The notes: generated by a model from the letters alone, not told the origin. A stretch of DNA of 64,000 nt from Marinobacter qingdaonensis (GCF_034555935.1 NZ_JAYDCJ010000001.1:496001-560000); one strand, 5' to 3'; counted from the first letter of the stretch, positions 55,696 to 63,386 are shown. Numbers and translations are program-made.

Positions 55696-56142
55696 TTACG
55701 ACAGACGCGAACGGAACTCGCTGCGCAGCCACATTTCCAGCACTTCCCATTCCTCGTGCACTTTCACAAGCGAGATGACTTCGTCTCCGCGCCCGAGGTA
55801 GATCTCATCACTGACGGTCTCGGCGGATGCCTTCTCACCGGTCTCTTCTTCGAAGACAGAGCCAGGCGTCTTGATCCGGGCGAAATCCGAGTGCTCGATC
55901 TTCATGTCACGCAAGTCCTCGCCTTGGATTTTGCTCACTTCCAGCGGCACTACGACCAGGTACTCGACGTCTTCATGACGAATCACCAGCTTGCCTTCGA
56001 GTCGCGCAGAAACCATCAGTTCGCCGGCGACTACCGTCCGTTCGATCTGAATCATCTTGATGCCATCGCACGCCATCTTGCCTTCGCTGAGCACCGAGAT
56101 CGGAGCCACCTGGACTGCATTTTTCTTCTTTAGATTGCTCAT
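55696..56142 (-). CDS. Phage protein, unknown
   Basis: 148 aa (MSNLKKKNAVQVAPISVLSE), GGAG ribosome site 6 bases before ATG. Beta-rich N-terminal half (VVAGELMVSARLEGKLVIRHEDVEYLVVVPLEV), acidic C-terminal half. No membrane span. The AT-rich 56143-56332 stretch upstream may hold its own promoter. Function unknown. Confidence 0.55.
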   Translation of the reverse strand: MSNLKKKNAVQVAPISVLSEGKMACDGIKMIQIERTVVAGELMVSARLEGKLVIRHEDVEYLVVVPLEVSKIQGEDLRDMKIEHSDFARIKTPGSVFEEETGEKASAETVSDEIYLGRGDEVISLVKVHEEWEVLEMWLRSEFRSRLS

Positions 56143-56332
56143 TTTTTTCTCCGATTGAACATTTCATAACGTTTAATAAGTCCAATCATATATTCCGGAA
56201 ATTTTCATGCCAACTTATTTTTTTCCGTTTACTTACAGATATTTAGAAAATGATACCGAACAGTATAATTCCAAATTCGTAAGCTATTAATGGAAAAGGA
56301 AAAAGTGAAAACGTAATTTTTTGAAACTTTTT

Positions 56333-57136
56333 TCAGGCAACTTTGAGCTGGGCGGGAAGGATGTTGCGGGCATAGAAGGCTTTGAATTTTGGATTCTTCA
56401 CGAAGTCTCCGAGTTCGTCTTCAAACGTGTAGATGCAGTTGAGGCCGGCTTTGATCTGTCGCTCACACCACTCCTCGAGAGTGTACTTCGTGCCGTCCTT
56501 GCGGGCCGTGGCCCAGGTGCACTCGACGCCACGCTTGCTGAAGATGAAGAAGATCCCGATGTCGTTCTGCTCCATGATCAATCGGTACTTCTGACTTTCG
56601 GCGAAATCCCGGAACCTGCCCTTCACTTCGATCGCAATCCTGGTGCCTGGCATCACCCCATCACTGACGTACTTGGTCTTCTTCACATAAGGAAACTCGT
56701 GCCGCGTGGTGTACAGCTGAAGCTTCGCCAGCGGGCTGTCACCAGCCAGGACCCGGGCTTCCAGGGCGGAATCGATCCGGTGCCCGTTTACCTTCCCGAT
56801 GCGCTGGAGATCCACGAAGTGATCGTTCAGGTACGGGTTCTTGAGCAGCTCCACAAAGTCCGCATACCCCGTATCATCAGTCACCGCTTTCATATCCTTC
56901 GCGTACTGGAGCTTCGTCTCTGTCGGGGCATTCGGGATGTCGACATCTTGATACTTCACCAGCAACTCCTTCTGCTTCACCGCCGCCTGCCGGGCCCGCT
57001 CGGAGTCCTGGACGATCGGATGGGCCTGAATCTGAGTGAGCATGTCCTGCATTTCTTGACGCGAGAGAGACTCGATATCGAGCCCGTGTAACTGTGAGAA
57101 ATCGAAAGAAGGGTTGTGATCAACCGGCCAGGACAT
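56333..57136 (-). CDS. Endonuclease I-like Holliday junction resolvase
   Basis: 267 aa. The C-terminal 120 residues follow the T7 endonuclease I plan: KYVSDGVMPGTRIAIEVKGRF (acid plus E-x-K of a PD-(D/E)xK site), KYRLIMEQNDIGIFFIFSK, then TYTLEEWCERQIKAGL-type end. The N-terminal 140 residues are helical and unknown. It would cut branched DNA. ATACCAT/ATGGTAT inverted repeats just upstream (57146-57190) look like an operator. Confidence 0.65.
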   Translation of the reverse strand: MSWPVDHNPSFDFSQLHGLDIESLSRQEMQDMLTQIQAHPIVQDSERARQAAVKQKELLVKYQDVDIPNAPTETKLQYAKDMKAVTDDTGYADFVELLKNPYLNDHFVDLQRIGKVNGHRIDSALEARVLAGDSPLAKLQLYTTRHEFPYVKKTKYVSDGVMPGTRIAIEVKGRFRDFAESQKYRLIMEQNDIGIFFIFSKRGVECTWATARKDGTKYTLEEWCERQIKAGLNCIYTFEDELGDFVKNPKFKAFYARNILPAQLKVA

Positions 57137-57322
57137 GCCACCATACCAATACCATGTATTGAGTATCTCATAATTAAAGGTATGGTATATAACGATTTAT
57201 TTTTTGATCGGTCGGGATTTCAGGCTTTATAGCAGGGGATTTTTTGGGGTCAATAGAGAACCCCCCCGCCCCGCCTGGGCTGCCGGCGAGCAACAGTTTT
57301 TCCAGGTAGGACGGGTATTTTT

Positions 57323-58405
57323 TTAGTGGTTTTTCAGGAATTGGCCGACACCGCCGGATCGACGGGCATCTAGTGCTGCTTGGCGCTTGAGCTCTCTTGC
57401 AGCCTGCGCTTTTTCCGCTGACTCTGTAGCCGCTGGATTCGCATCAGATCCGCTGCTAACTGCTCTTTCAGCTCGCTGCGTATAGCCTTTCGGTACAACT
57501 GTGACTTGCTCATAAACGATACCCTCATTCGGCCCTTTAAGTTCCACCATCTGCCCCTCGTCTTCGTCGTACTGCATGCCCGTCAGGCGAGAGAAAGTGA
57601 GCCGCGAGCTCTTCAAGTGATAGCCTGAGATCGACTTCTGCTCGAAGCTGTAGCTGATGCCTTTCGGAAAGCCTTTGTCGTTCAGTGTCAGCATGACGCC
57701 GACACCCAGGGCTTCGCACATCTCAACGAAATCCTGGAAGCTCTGACCGCGACTTTCTTCGACCGCGATCGCAAGCTTCGCCAGTAGTCGCTCACGCCAG
57801 CTGAGACCGACCTTCTTCTCTTTCTTGATCGCTCTGAGGCCCATCTGGAAGTCGTCTTTCGGTACGTCACGACCCCAGGTCTCCCGGGGTGACGGGGATG
57901 GGTCCAGCTTGAAACGCTTCTCAAGACGACGCATGCACGACATGCCACGCTCGAAGTCGTTCTTGTCAGAAACCATGCGGTAGCTATTCCCTATCTGCAC
58001 TCTGCAAGCAAAGATGTGCACGTGCTGAGAGTCTTTCTCTTCGTGAATCGCCGCTGTCCACTTCGCAGATGGCTTGTAGCCCAGGGAGAAGACGTAGTCC
58101 TCCGCGACCTCTTTCCATTGCTCGTCTGTCAGATGCTCGTTCGGGCGAAGCGAGATGATGTAGTGAGCGAACTTTTGCTTAGCACGCAGATTCTTCGCCG
58201 CCCCGAACTCAAGCTCGTCTTCCATGTCGTCGAGATCGATTCTGACGATTTTACCCTCCGGATCCCGGGTGATTGGGTCTCCGGAGAAAGTTGTCGAGCA
58301 GATGTGACGCAGGTTTTCGATCTGATGATCGTGACCTTTTCCGCGATAGATGTACGCCAGGGTCCCTCCGGCGCTTGCTCTGTTCTTCATCTTCTTGTGA
58401 ATCAT
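57323..58405 (-). CDS. Relaxase/mobilization nuclease (MobA/VirD2-like)
   Basis: 360 aa from ATG 58405 (MIHKKMKNRASAGGTLAYIY), with GGGGTG upstream. Candidate catalytic tyrosines lie in GGTLAYIYRG (18, 20). The metal-binding three-histidine motif is AAIHEEKDSQHVHIFACRV (H121, H128, H130). HYIISLRPNEHLTDEQWKEVAEDYVFSLGY between them is typical of Pfam Relaxase proteins. Such enzymes nick oriT and pilot single-stranded DNA in conjugation. The C-terminal 200 residues lack a helicase or primase. The MobC-like gene is 24 bp upstream. Finding it inside a phage is unusual. Confidence 0.85.
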   Translation of the reverse strand: MIHKKMKNRASAGGTLAYIYRGKGHDHQIENLRHICSTTFSGDPITRDPEGKIVRIDLDDMEDELEFGAAKNLRAKQKFAHYIISLRPNEHLTDEQWKEVAEDYVFSLGYKPSAKWTAAIHEEKDSQHVHIFACRVQIGNSYRMVSDKNDFERGMSCMRRLEKRFKLDPSPSPRETWGRDVPKDDFQMGLRAIKKEKKVGLSWRERLLAKLAIAVEESRGQSFQDFVEMCEALGVGVMLTLNDKGFPKGISYSFEQKSISGYHLKSSRLTFSRLTGMQYDEDEGQMVELKGPNEGIVYEQVTVVPKGYTQRAERAVSSGSDANPAATESAEKAQAARELKRQAALDARRSGGVGQFLKNH

Positions 58406-58429
58406 GATCGCACCCCACAATGCGCTCGG

Positions 58430-58927
58430 TTACTTTTTCGCGTGCTTCCGGATGTACTTCGAAGTCTGCGAGAGAGTCCTGAGCATGTTCTCCATCATCG
58501 CTCGATCATCTTTGCCTAGCGCAACATCGCTAAGGAAGTGCTTGATCATCGGCATCATAGTTGCCGCAAGATCGTCGATCGCGTGCAGGCCGAGGTCGCC
58601 TTTCGAGCGTGGTTTCTTGCGCAGGATCAGCTCACGCACGAAGACGGCAGGCTCACCGGTCCAGCCGTACTTGTAGATCAAGTCATCCAGCTTCTCGCGC
58701 TCGGCGGCGTTCATGCGCAGCATCAGAACTGGCTCCCGCTTCTCCGGGTCCTGCTTCTTCGGCCGGCCAGGCTTCTTTCTCTCTTTCACTTCGACGTGCT
58801 CATCCGGGGCTCGACTGTCCGCAAGAATCTCTCGAATCTCGTTCTGAACCAGCCCGAAAGCGGTCATGCCATCATCAAGAAGGTGATTTGATGGGACTTC
58901 GGCGGTGTTGTTTTTTGTCATTGTCAT
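58430..58927 (-). CDS. MobC-like relaxosome accessory protein (ribbon-helix-helix)
   Basis: About 165 aa from ATG 58927, which has AGAGG 9 bases upstream; ATG 58936 abuts it. A basic stretch (KERKKPGRPKKQDPEKREP) precedes an RHH-like segment VLMLRMNAAEREKLDDLIYKYGWTGEPAVFVRELIL, the usual MobC plan. The last 50 residues are helical and basic. It would bind DNA near oriT and help the relaxase, and may repress its own promoter; four GTTAC sites lie just upstream. Confidence 0.7.
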   Translation of the reverse strand: MTMTKNNTAEVPSNHLLDDGMTAFGLVQNEIREILADSRAPDEHVEVKERKKPGRPKKQDPEKREPVLMLRMNAAEREKLDDLIYKYGWTGEPAVFVRELILRKKPRSKGDLGLHAIDDLAATMMPMIKHFLSDVALGKDDRAMMENMLRTLSQTSKYIRKHAKK

Positions 58928-58946
58928 AGCGCTCATCCTCTTTTGT

Positions 58947-59025
58947 AGTAACGCTTTGTCTGTAAACCGGAGTTACTCCGTGTCTGCTGATGCAGAGTTA
59001 CGCCGCACATAGCTGGCTTAGTAAC
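58947..59025. promoter_or_regulatory. Four regularly spaced GTTAC operator-like sites upstream of mobC
   Basis: AGTAAC or AGTTAC cores begin at 58947, 58971, 58996 and 59020, spacing 24, 25 and 24 bp. The second is the palindrome GGAGTTACTCC. They lie between the likely mob promoter and the mobC start. Related single sites stand at 29045, 29337, 29416 and 44343. Confidence 0.65.
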
Positions 59026-59039
59026 TTTCCGATAATTTA

Positions 59040-59048
59040 ATAGTATCA
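59040..59048 (-). promoter_or_regulatory. Extended -10 promoter of the mob operon
   Basis: TGATACTAT on the minus strand, about 110 bp before mobC, with the GTTAC sites downstream of it. No clear -35. Confidence 0.45.
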
Positions 59049-59170
59049 GACTATCATTGATTTCGTGGCAATCTGCGTAGTTTTTTTAGCATTTTTAAAC
59101 AAAATGATTTTGACACCAACAATCGCTTTGAGAACAAAAGGAAATGAGGAGGGATGACCGGGAAACCAGT

Positions 59171-59233
59171 AATTGCCATAGGTGGCACAGGAAATGCCGT
59201 AGATGGCACATAAAATGACAAAGGTGGCACTAA
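59171..59233. repeat. Three tandem 21-bp iterons, candidate replication origin or oriT
   Basis: Three direct units at 59171-59191, 59192-59212 and 59213-59233 share AAATGCCRTAGRTGGCACA; the third is most divergent. They lie in the gene-free stretch 58928-59331 between divergent operons, next to an AT-rich segment (59030-59110). Plasmid origins and oriT regions have this look. Confidence 0.7.
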
Positions 59234-59277
59234 CTCTTTTTCCGTTACTTTTTATGCCGAATACGATGATAGCGTTG

Positions 59278-59305
59278 TTTACAAAATCGTTATAGTCGCT
59301 ATACT
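59278..59305 (+). promoter_or_regulatory. Promoter of the coiled-coil gene, with palindrome
   Basis: TTTACA at 59278-59283, 16-bp spacer, TATACT at 59300-59305. The palindrome TATAG-TCG-CTATA (59291-59303) covers the -10, so the promoter is probably repressed by a dimer. Confidence 0.6.
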
Positions 59306-59331
59306 TTTTGCAACCCAACCCGGAGGTCGAA

Positions 59332-60219
59332 ATGGTTCAGCGATATTCAGAGCACGAGAAGCTGATTGCAGAAGCTGTGAAAGCGCTTAGGCACCTCAAT
59401 TACGTGCAGAGCGACTCATTCGATATCGACGAGCAAGAGCGTCGTATCGTCATTGCTGACGGAGACTACACCGGTCGTCCGCCGGTCAAGAAAGAGATTC
59501 AGATCGAGCGGGCGCAGCAGAGCTACGACGAATCGCTGGCTGAGCTAAAGAAGTACGAGAAGGACCAGGGTGTCGATGCCACTCCGATCTCTGAGATCGA
59601 GCAGAAAGCGCTGTACGAAGACGAGAAGCGCGGTCGAAAGAAAGGCGGCCGGGCCCTTGCTCTTCAGAAATATATCCGCCGGATCGAGCGTAAGATCGAC
59701 GACACCATGGCGGCGCCTGAGTCGGACTTTGTCCAGCCCGAGGGTGCATCTGGTCGTCCGAAAATGTCCCGGGCGGAGAAGATCAAGAACTTCGAAAACC
59801 TGGTCGACAAGGCTCGCAAAGAGCTGGAAGTCGAGTACCGCATCATGGACCCAAAAGAAGTGCTTTGGCATCAAGTGCACGACTTGAAGAGCGACCGTCG
59901 TCAGCTGCGCCTGGCCCTGCGGAACCCGGATAACAACCAGTCAGCACGGATCTGGAAGCGACTCAAGACAGAAGAGGCGATCAAGGAAGAGCTACTAAGC
60001 GTCACTGAGAAGATCGCGGCGAAAGAACATGAGATGCGCACCAGCGAGTTGAAGACTCACCGCAAAGCGGTGGACAATCTTTCAGAGCTGTCACTCGAAG
60101 AAGTCTCAGATTACAGAAAGACACTAGAGAATCTGATCAAAGAGCAGAAGAAGATCAAAGAACTGGAAGCGCAGGCGAAAGAATTGGGCATTGACGTATC
60201 GGTTCTCAAAGCGAAGTGA
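59332..60219 (+). CDS. Highly charged coiled-coil protein beside the iterons, unknown
   Basis: 295 aa from ATG 59332 (MVQRYSEHEKLIAEAVKALR), GGAGGT 6 bases upstream. Almost entirely helical and very rich in Lys, Glu and Arg. A basic cluster stands at about 100-125 (EKRGRKKGGRALALQKYIRR), and the end is TLENLIKEQKKIKELEAQAKELGIDVSVLK, leucine-zipper-like. It could bind DNA as a dimer or handle relaxase/origin complexes; no Rep motif is seen. It is divergent from the mob operon. Confidence 0.6.
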   Translation: MVQRYSEHEKLIAEAVKALRHLNYVQSDSFDIDEQERRIVIADGDYTGRPPVKKEIQIERAQQSYDESLAELKKYEKDQGVDATPISEIEQKALYEDEKRGRKKGGRALALQKYIRRIERKIDDTMAAPESDFVQPEGASGRPKMSRAEKIKNFENLVDKARKELEVEYRIMDPKEVLWHQVHDLKSDRRQLRLALRNPDNNQSARIWKRLKTEEAIKEELLSVTEKIAAKEHEMRTSELKTHRKAVDNLSELSLEEVSDYRKTLENLIKEQKKIKELEAQAKELGIDVSVLKAK

Positions 60220-60366
60220 TGTGCCCGCATGGCGGGCGTCTCAAGGTGGTTGGAGGCGGTTTTTGGGGAGAGTCGTATCGGTTCGGATGTCGGTTTCGGT
60301 TTAAGAATCTTCTAAAACACGGCGCTCTCCGCCGTAAATTAGGGAAAACGCAAACCGGGGTGAAGC

Positions 60367-60549
60367 ATGAGCAATAAAAGCGAGTTCGAAGAGACCGTCG
60401 AAAAGGTCTTCGATGAAGTCGAGCGCACCCGAAAAACCCGGGAAGTCATCGACTCACTCGGCGGCGACGAAGACGGGCAGATCATCGAGCTAGACAGGAA
60501 GTCCGGCGGGAAGATCATTCCGAAGCCTAACACTAGAAATTCGGAGTGA
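60367..60549 (+). CDS. Small acidic phage protein, unknown
   Basis: 60 aa (MSNKSEFEETVEKVFDEVER), GGGGTGAAGC before the ATG. Acidic helix followed by a basic tail. Its end overlaps the end of the convergent 60533 gene by 17 bp. A GCCCGC-ATG-GCGGGC hairpin stands between it and the upstream gene at about 60223. Confidence 0.5.
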   Translation: MSNKSEFEETVEKVFDEVERTRKTREVIDSLGGDEDGQIIELDRKSGGKIIPKPNTRNSE

Positions 60550-60871
60550 ACCCCTTCTCTCTCATAGCTTCCGCCCCATTGATCTCGTCGGGCGAGTAGC
60601 CTTCCCTGAGCGCTAGAATGGACTGCACCGGCATCGTTATACGTTCACCAGCCCCAACTAACTGATAAGTGCTGTTCCGCGTAATCGCGAAGAGCTCATC
60701 TCCCTCCTTTACTTCCTTGAGAACAGGGGAGGTGCAACAGTAATTGCCGGGAGACCACCGACCCGAGGGGTCTCTTTCTACGATTCCCCAAGCAATCACT
60801 CCTTCCATTGCTTTTCCCTCAAACTCAAAGTCAATGAGAAACCATTTCTTCAAAACCGTCGTTACTTGCAT
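60533..60871 (-). CDS. Accessory phage protein, possibly DUF6957-like
   Basis: 112 aa from ATG 60871 (MQVTTVLKKWFLIDFEFEGK), GGAG 6 bases upstream. VIAWGIVERDPSGRWSPGNYCCTSPVL and FAITRNSTYQLVGAGERI recall, from memory, DUF6957 proteins of proteobacteria; I cannot confirm. Last of three genes after integrase on the minus strand, in a position where phages carry accessory cargo. Confidence 0.5.
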   Translation of the reverse strand: MQVTTVLKKWFLIDFEFEGKAMEGVIAWGIVERDPSGRWSPGNYCCTSPVLKEVKEGDELFAITRNSTYQLVGAGERITMPVQSILALREGYSPDEINGAEAMREKGFTPNF

Positions 60872-60888
60872 GTTTAACTCCAAGCTTT

Positions 60889-61176
60889 TCAATCGTAAGG
60901 GCAATCAGGACTACCCCATTCTGCCCCTACGGGCCCACCTACTGCTCCTTGGAGCTTTCGATGTTTAATCCACTCTATAGCCATCTCATCCATGATTTCG
61001 GCGGGAATCTCAGCAGTAAGCTGCTCGATCATTTTGCCCCCAAAGACTTCTTTCGAAACGGAGAATGAGGGCGGCGGGGTAAGATCCAGGAAGACCGACC
61101 TCGGATCGTCAGAGAGTAGCTCTTCAGTATAAAGGTGGTACTTTTCGCTGCCTGATATCGATGCTCGCGTGCTCAT
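60889..61176 (-). CDS. Small accessory phage protein, unknown
   Basis: 95 aa (MSTRASISGSEKYHLYTEEL), with GGAGGTG as ribosome site. Acidic, with ending GAVGGPVGAEWGSPDCPYD. Its ATG overlaps the stop of the HEPN-like gene (ATGA), so the two are made together, an arrangement like toxin-antitoxin pairs. No family recognised. Confidence 0.5.
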   Translation of the reverse strand: MSTRASISGSEKYHLYTEELLSDDPRSVFLDLTPPPSFSVSKEVFGGKMIEQLTAEIPAEIMDEMAIEWIKHRKLQGAVGGPVGAEWGSPDCPYD

Positions 61177-61709
61177 TCATCACCTCCAGCTACGCCAGAA
61201 TCCTCATTTATCACAGCCTGCATACGCTCAACTTCGTCGTGAACTATTCCACGCAGCGAGCTGTGCAAGAATATAGTCATGAGAACGAACTTCTCTTTTA
61301 CGCTCAGATCACCATATTTCAAAGCGAGTTGGGGCGGCCGATCAGGGTTGTGCTTGATAGTCTTCTGCAAGACCTCTTTACCCTGAGCAGTAAAAGCACT
61401 GTAGAGATTATTCACATCACTTTTCGTCAACTCAGAGTCGGTCTTATGAGCAAACTTATTGCGAATATTACCGAGCACAGACAGTGGCCGTATGAGATCC
61501 TCATCCATCCCGAGCGCGGCAGCCAGAAGGACCTTCTCTGAAAACTCTAGCTTTATTTTGTCGAGATATTTGTGCTCTTCGACATTAAGCAGTAGGACAT
61601 GATCCAGCTGCTCTTCGACTTTGATGTGAGAACGAACGACCAACGCAAGCTCATCGTCTGTGAGAAAAGCCTGCATTAACTTGCTAGTTTCTTCTTCTTT
61701 AGAGATCAA
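61173..61709 (-). CDS. HEPN-like / MltR-like helical protein
   Basis: 178 aa from TTG 61709, supported by GGGAG 9 bases upstream; ATG 61676 is the alternative. All-helical. The sequence GNIRNKFAHK holds R83-x4-H88, the RNase-type motif of HEPN domains. A similar segment occurs in MltR-type regulators, which are also possible. It sits 53 bp after the integrase stop and is coupled to the 95-aa gene. HEPN proteins often serve in toxin-antitoxin or anti-phage systems, so this may protect the lysogen; that is inference. Confidence 0.5.
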   Translation of the reverse strand: MISKEEETSKLMQAFLTDDELALVVRSHIKVEEQLDHVLLLNVEEHKYLDKIKLEFSEKVLLAAALGMDEDLIRPLSVLGNIRNKFAHKTDSELTKSDVNNLYSAFTAQGKEVLQKTIKHNPDRPPQLALKYGDLSVKEKFVLMTIFLHSSLRGIVHDEVERMQAVINEDSGVAGGDE

Positions 61710-61762
61710 CAGCTAAACTCCCTTTCCAACGATAGTACCCGCCCCTCCAGGCTGTCGTTTTA

Positions 61763-63049
61763 CTACCCGAAGACTCTCGCAACAGCTTCTTTTCTGTGAT
61801 CGTGAGTGAGGTGAGCATAGATCAGTGTAGTGCTGATGTCTTCGTGCCCGAGCAATTCCCGAATCGTATTGAGATCAACACCCGCCAAGGCCAACCTGGA
61901 CGCGAAGGTATGCCGGAAGTCGTAAGGCCGGAAGTCCTCGATTTGCGCATTCTCAATGACACGAGTGATCGCCCTAGGCAGACGCTCCATCGGCTTGCCG
62001 GTCTTGCCCGGGAAAACCAGGCCTTTCTTCTTAGACCCCGGGCTCCGCTGCCACCGTTCAAACGCCTCAACGGCCTTGTTTGACAGAGGAATGTGCCGAG
62101 TCTGACCGCTCTTAGCGCCGGCACCCACAACTGTCAGGGTCTTGTGTCCGAGGTCCACGTTCTTCCAGTCCAGCTCCAACAATTCCTCCGGCCGGCACCC
62201 GGTGTGGATCGCAATCAGAATGAGCGGGTACACGTGATCACTGAACTGATCCTCACGGATCTCCGGCTTCAACGGCTTCTTCCGGTCTTTCAGGAAGCGG
62301 TTGTAGCTCGACCTACCCTCCCGGGCCTTCGCCTCACGTCCTTCCAGCAACTCCATCAGACGCGCATCCTCTTCTTTAGAGAGGAAACGGACTTTGGTGC
62401 GCATATCCACCTTCAGCTGCTTGAACTTCTTCAGCGGACTCTCTTTCAGCACACCAACGCGAACTGCATGAGACAGCACAGCCATGAGCGCAGCGATATC
62501 CCGATTCACCGTCTTCTCAGAGATCCCTTTACCCAGGCGCTTCTGCCGGAACTCCAAGACCTTTCTTTCAGTGATCTCAGTCATGGGCTTTGAATACCAG
62601 CCCCCGAAATGCAGCTTGAGCCGATCCAGGTCCTCGTCTGCCCTCTTCCGCTCAGCTTCCCGCCACGGCCTATAGATGTCATCGATAAAAGTGCCCAGCT
62701 TCTGCGACTTTTCCGCTATAGACTTTTGACGTGCCTCCTTCTTGACCTGGTTGAGGTTCTTCCCGGCCGCCACCTCGCCAGCCCTACGCCTCGCCTCCTC
62801 ACGAGCGTCAGCGAGAGACACCGCATCACAAAGCCCGATCTTGTACTTGCTGCGCTTACCATCCTCTCCCGTATAGACCAGGTAGTAAGACTTCAGCCCA
62901 GTCACTCCGACTCTTACCAAGAACCCGGGGACAACCGTATCCCTCACTTCGTATCTCTTGTCTGTGGGAGCAAGGGAATTAATCAGCCTGTCTGTCAGTT
63001 TCTCCTTCACGCCATTCTCCTGGGGTTCCACCCCTTCTTTCTTTGACAT
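61763..63049 (-). CDS. int: Tyrosine recombinase integrase
   Basis: About 428 aa from ATG 63049 (MSKKEGVEPQENGVKEKLTD), the first plausible start; upstream codons run through candidate arm sites. The DUF4102-like arm-binding domain (LTDRLINSLAPTDKRYEVRD...GVTGLKSYYLVY) and core-binding helices precede the catalytic domain with Arg in HTGCRPEELLELDW, His-x-x-Arg in DFRHTFASRLALAG, and LLGHEDISTTLIYAHLT (His, Tyr nucleophile). It catalyses recombination at tRNA-Met. Gene symbol by function only. Confidence 0.93.
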   Translation of the reverse strand: MSKKEGVEPQENGVKEKLTDRLINSLAPTDKRYEVRDTVVPGFLVRVGVTGLKSYYLVYTGEDGKRSKYKIGLCDAVSLADAREEARRRAGEVAAGKNLNQVKKEARQKSIAEKSQKLGTFIDDIYRPWREAERKRADEDLDRLKLHFGGWYSKPMTEITERKVLEFRQKRLGKGISEKTVNRDIAALMAVLSHAVRVGVLKESPLKKFKQLKVDMRTKVRFLSKEEDARLMELLEGREAKAREGRSSYNRFLKDRKKPLKPEIREDQFSDHVYPLILIAIHTGCRPEELLELDWKNVDLGHKTLTVVGAGAKSGQTRHIPLSNKAVEAFERWQRSPGSKKKGLVFPGKTGKPMERLPRAITRVIENAQIEDFRPYDFRHTFASRLALAGVDLNTIRELLGHEDISTTLIYAHLTHDHRKEAVARVFG

Positions 63050-63066
63050 CAACCTTAAACCGCACC

Positions 63067-63161
63067 GGGGTCCGCAGACTGGCCCGAATCTACATAATAC
63101 CTGATATTTTTGATCGGGGGTCCGCCGGGGGTCCGGATATCGGGGGTCCCTATGGGGTCCG
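63067..63161. repeat. Candidate integrase arm sites, right
   Basis: Five direct GGGGTCC boxes begin at 63067, 63117, 63128, 63143 and 63154, all in the same orientation. The last two lie in the 20-bp block GGGGGTCCCTATGGGGTCCG (63142-63161) shared with 25159-25178. They cover the promoter side of int, so integrase may control its own gene. The rest of the gap to 63392 shows GATTACAAA at 63292 and no gene. Confidence 0.6.
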
Positions 63162-63386
63162 GAAATGCTCATTTGGGACCAAACTGCCTTTTGTTTACAA
63201 CCATTCGCCCCGCAGTCATGAGCACGCTATTGAATCGATGGGAACCGGCTCGCTTGGGACTATGATTGCGCACAAAGAGAATCAGTTTATTGATTACAAA
63301 GAGAAAAAAGAGATAGACTACACATTCAGAGTTGAGATTTGAGTGCTGTGAACCACCGAATTTTGAGGGGACTCTGAAGTTGAATT

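Noticed and set aside
59181..59196. TGGCACAGGAAATGCC in the first iteron looks like a sigma-54 promoter
   Set aside because: The spacing fits by chance, but the same box recurs as a 21-bp repeat and the other copies do not fit, so iterons explain it better.
59161..59240. Possible CRISPR array from the short direct repeats
   Set aside because: Units are contiguous without variable spacers and no cas genes are present.
63043..63342. 99-codon plus-strand frame between int and attR
   Set aside because: Overlaps arm sites and int upstream DNA, with no ribosome site and no homology-like pattern.
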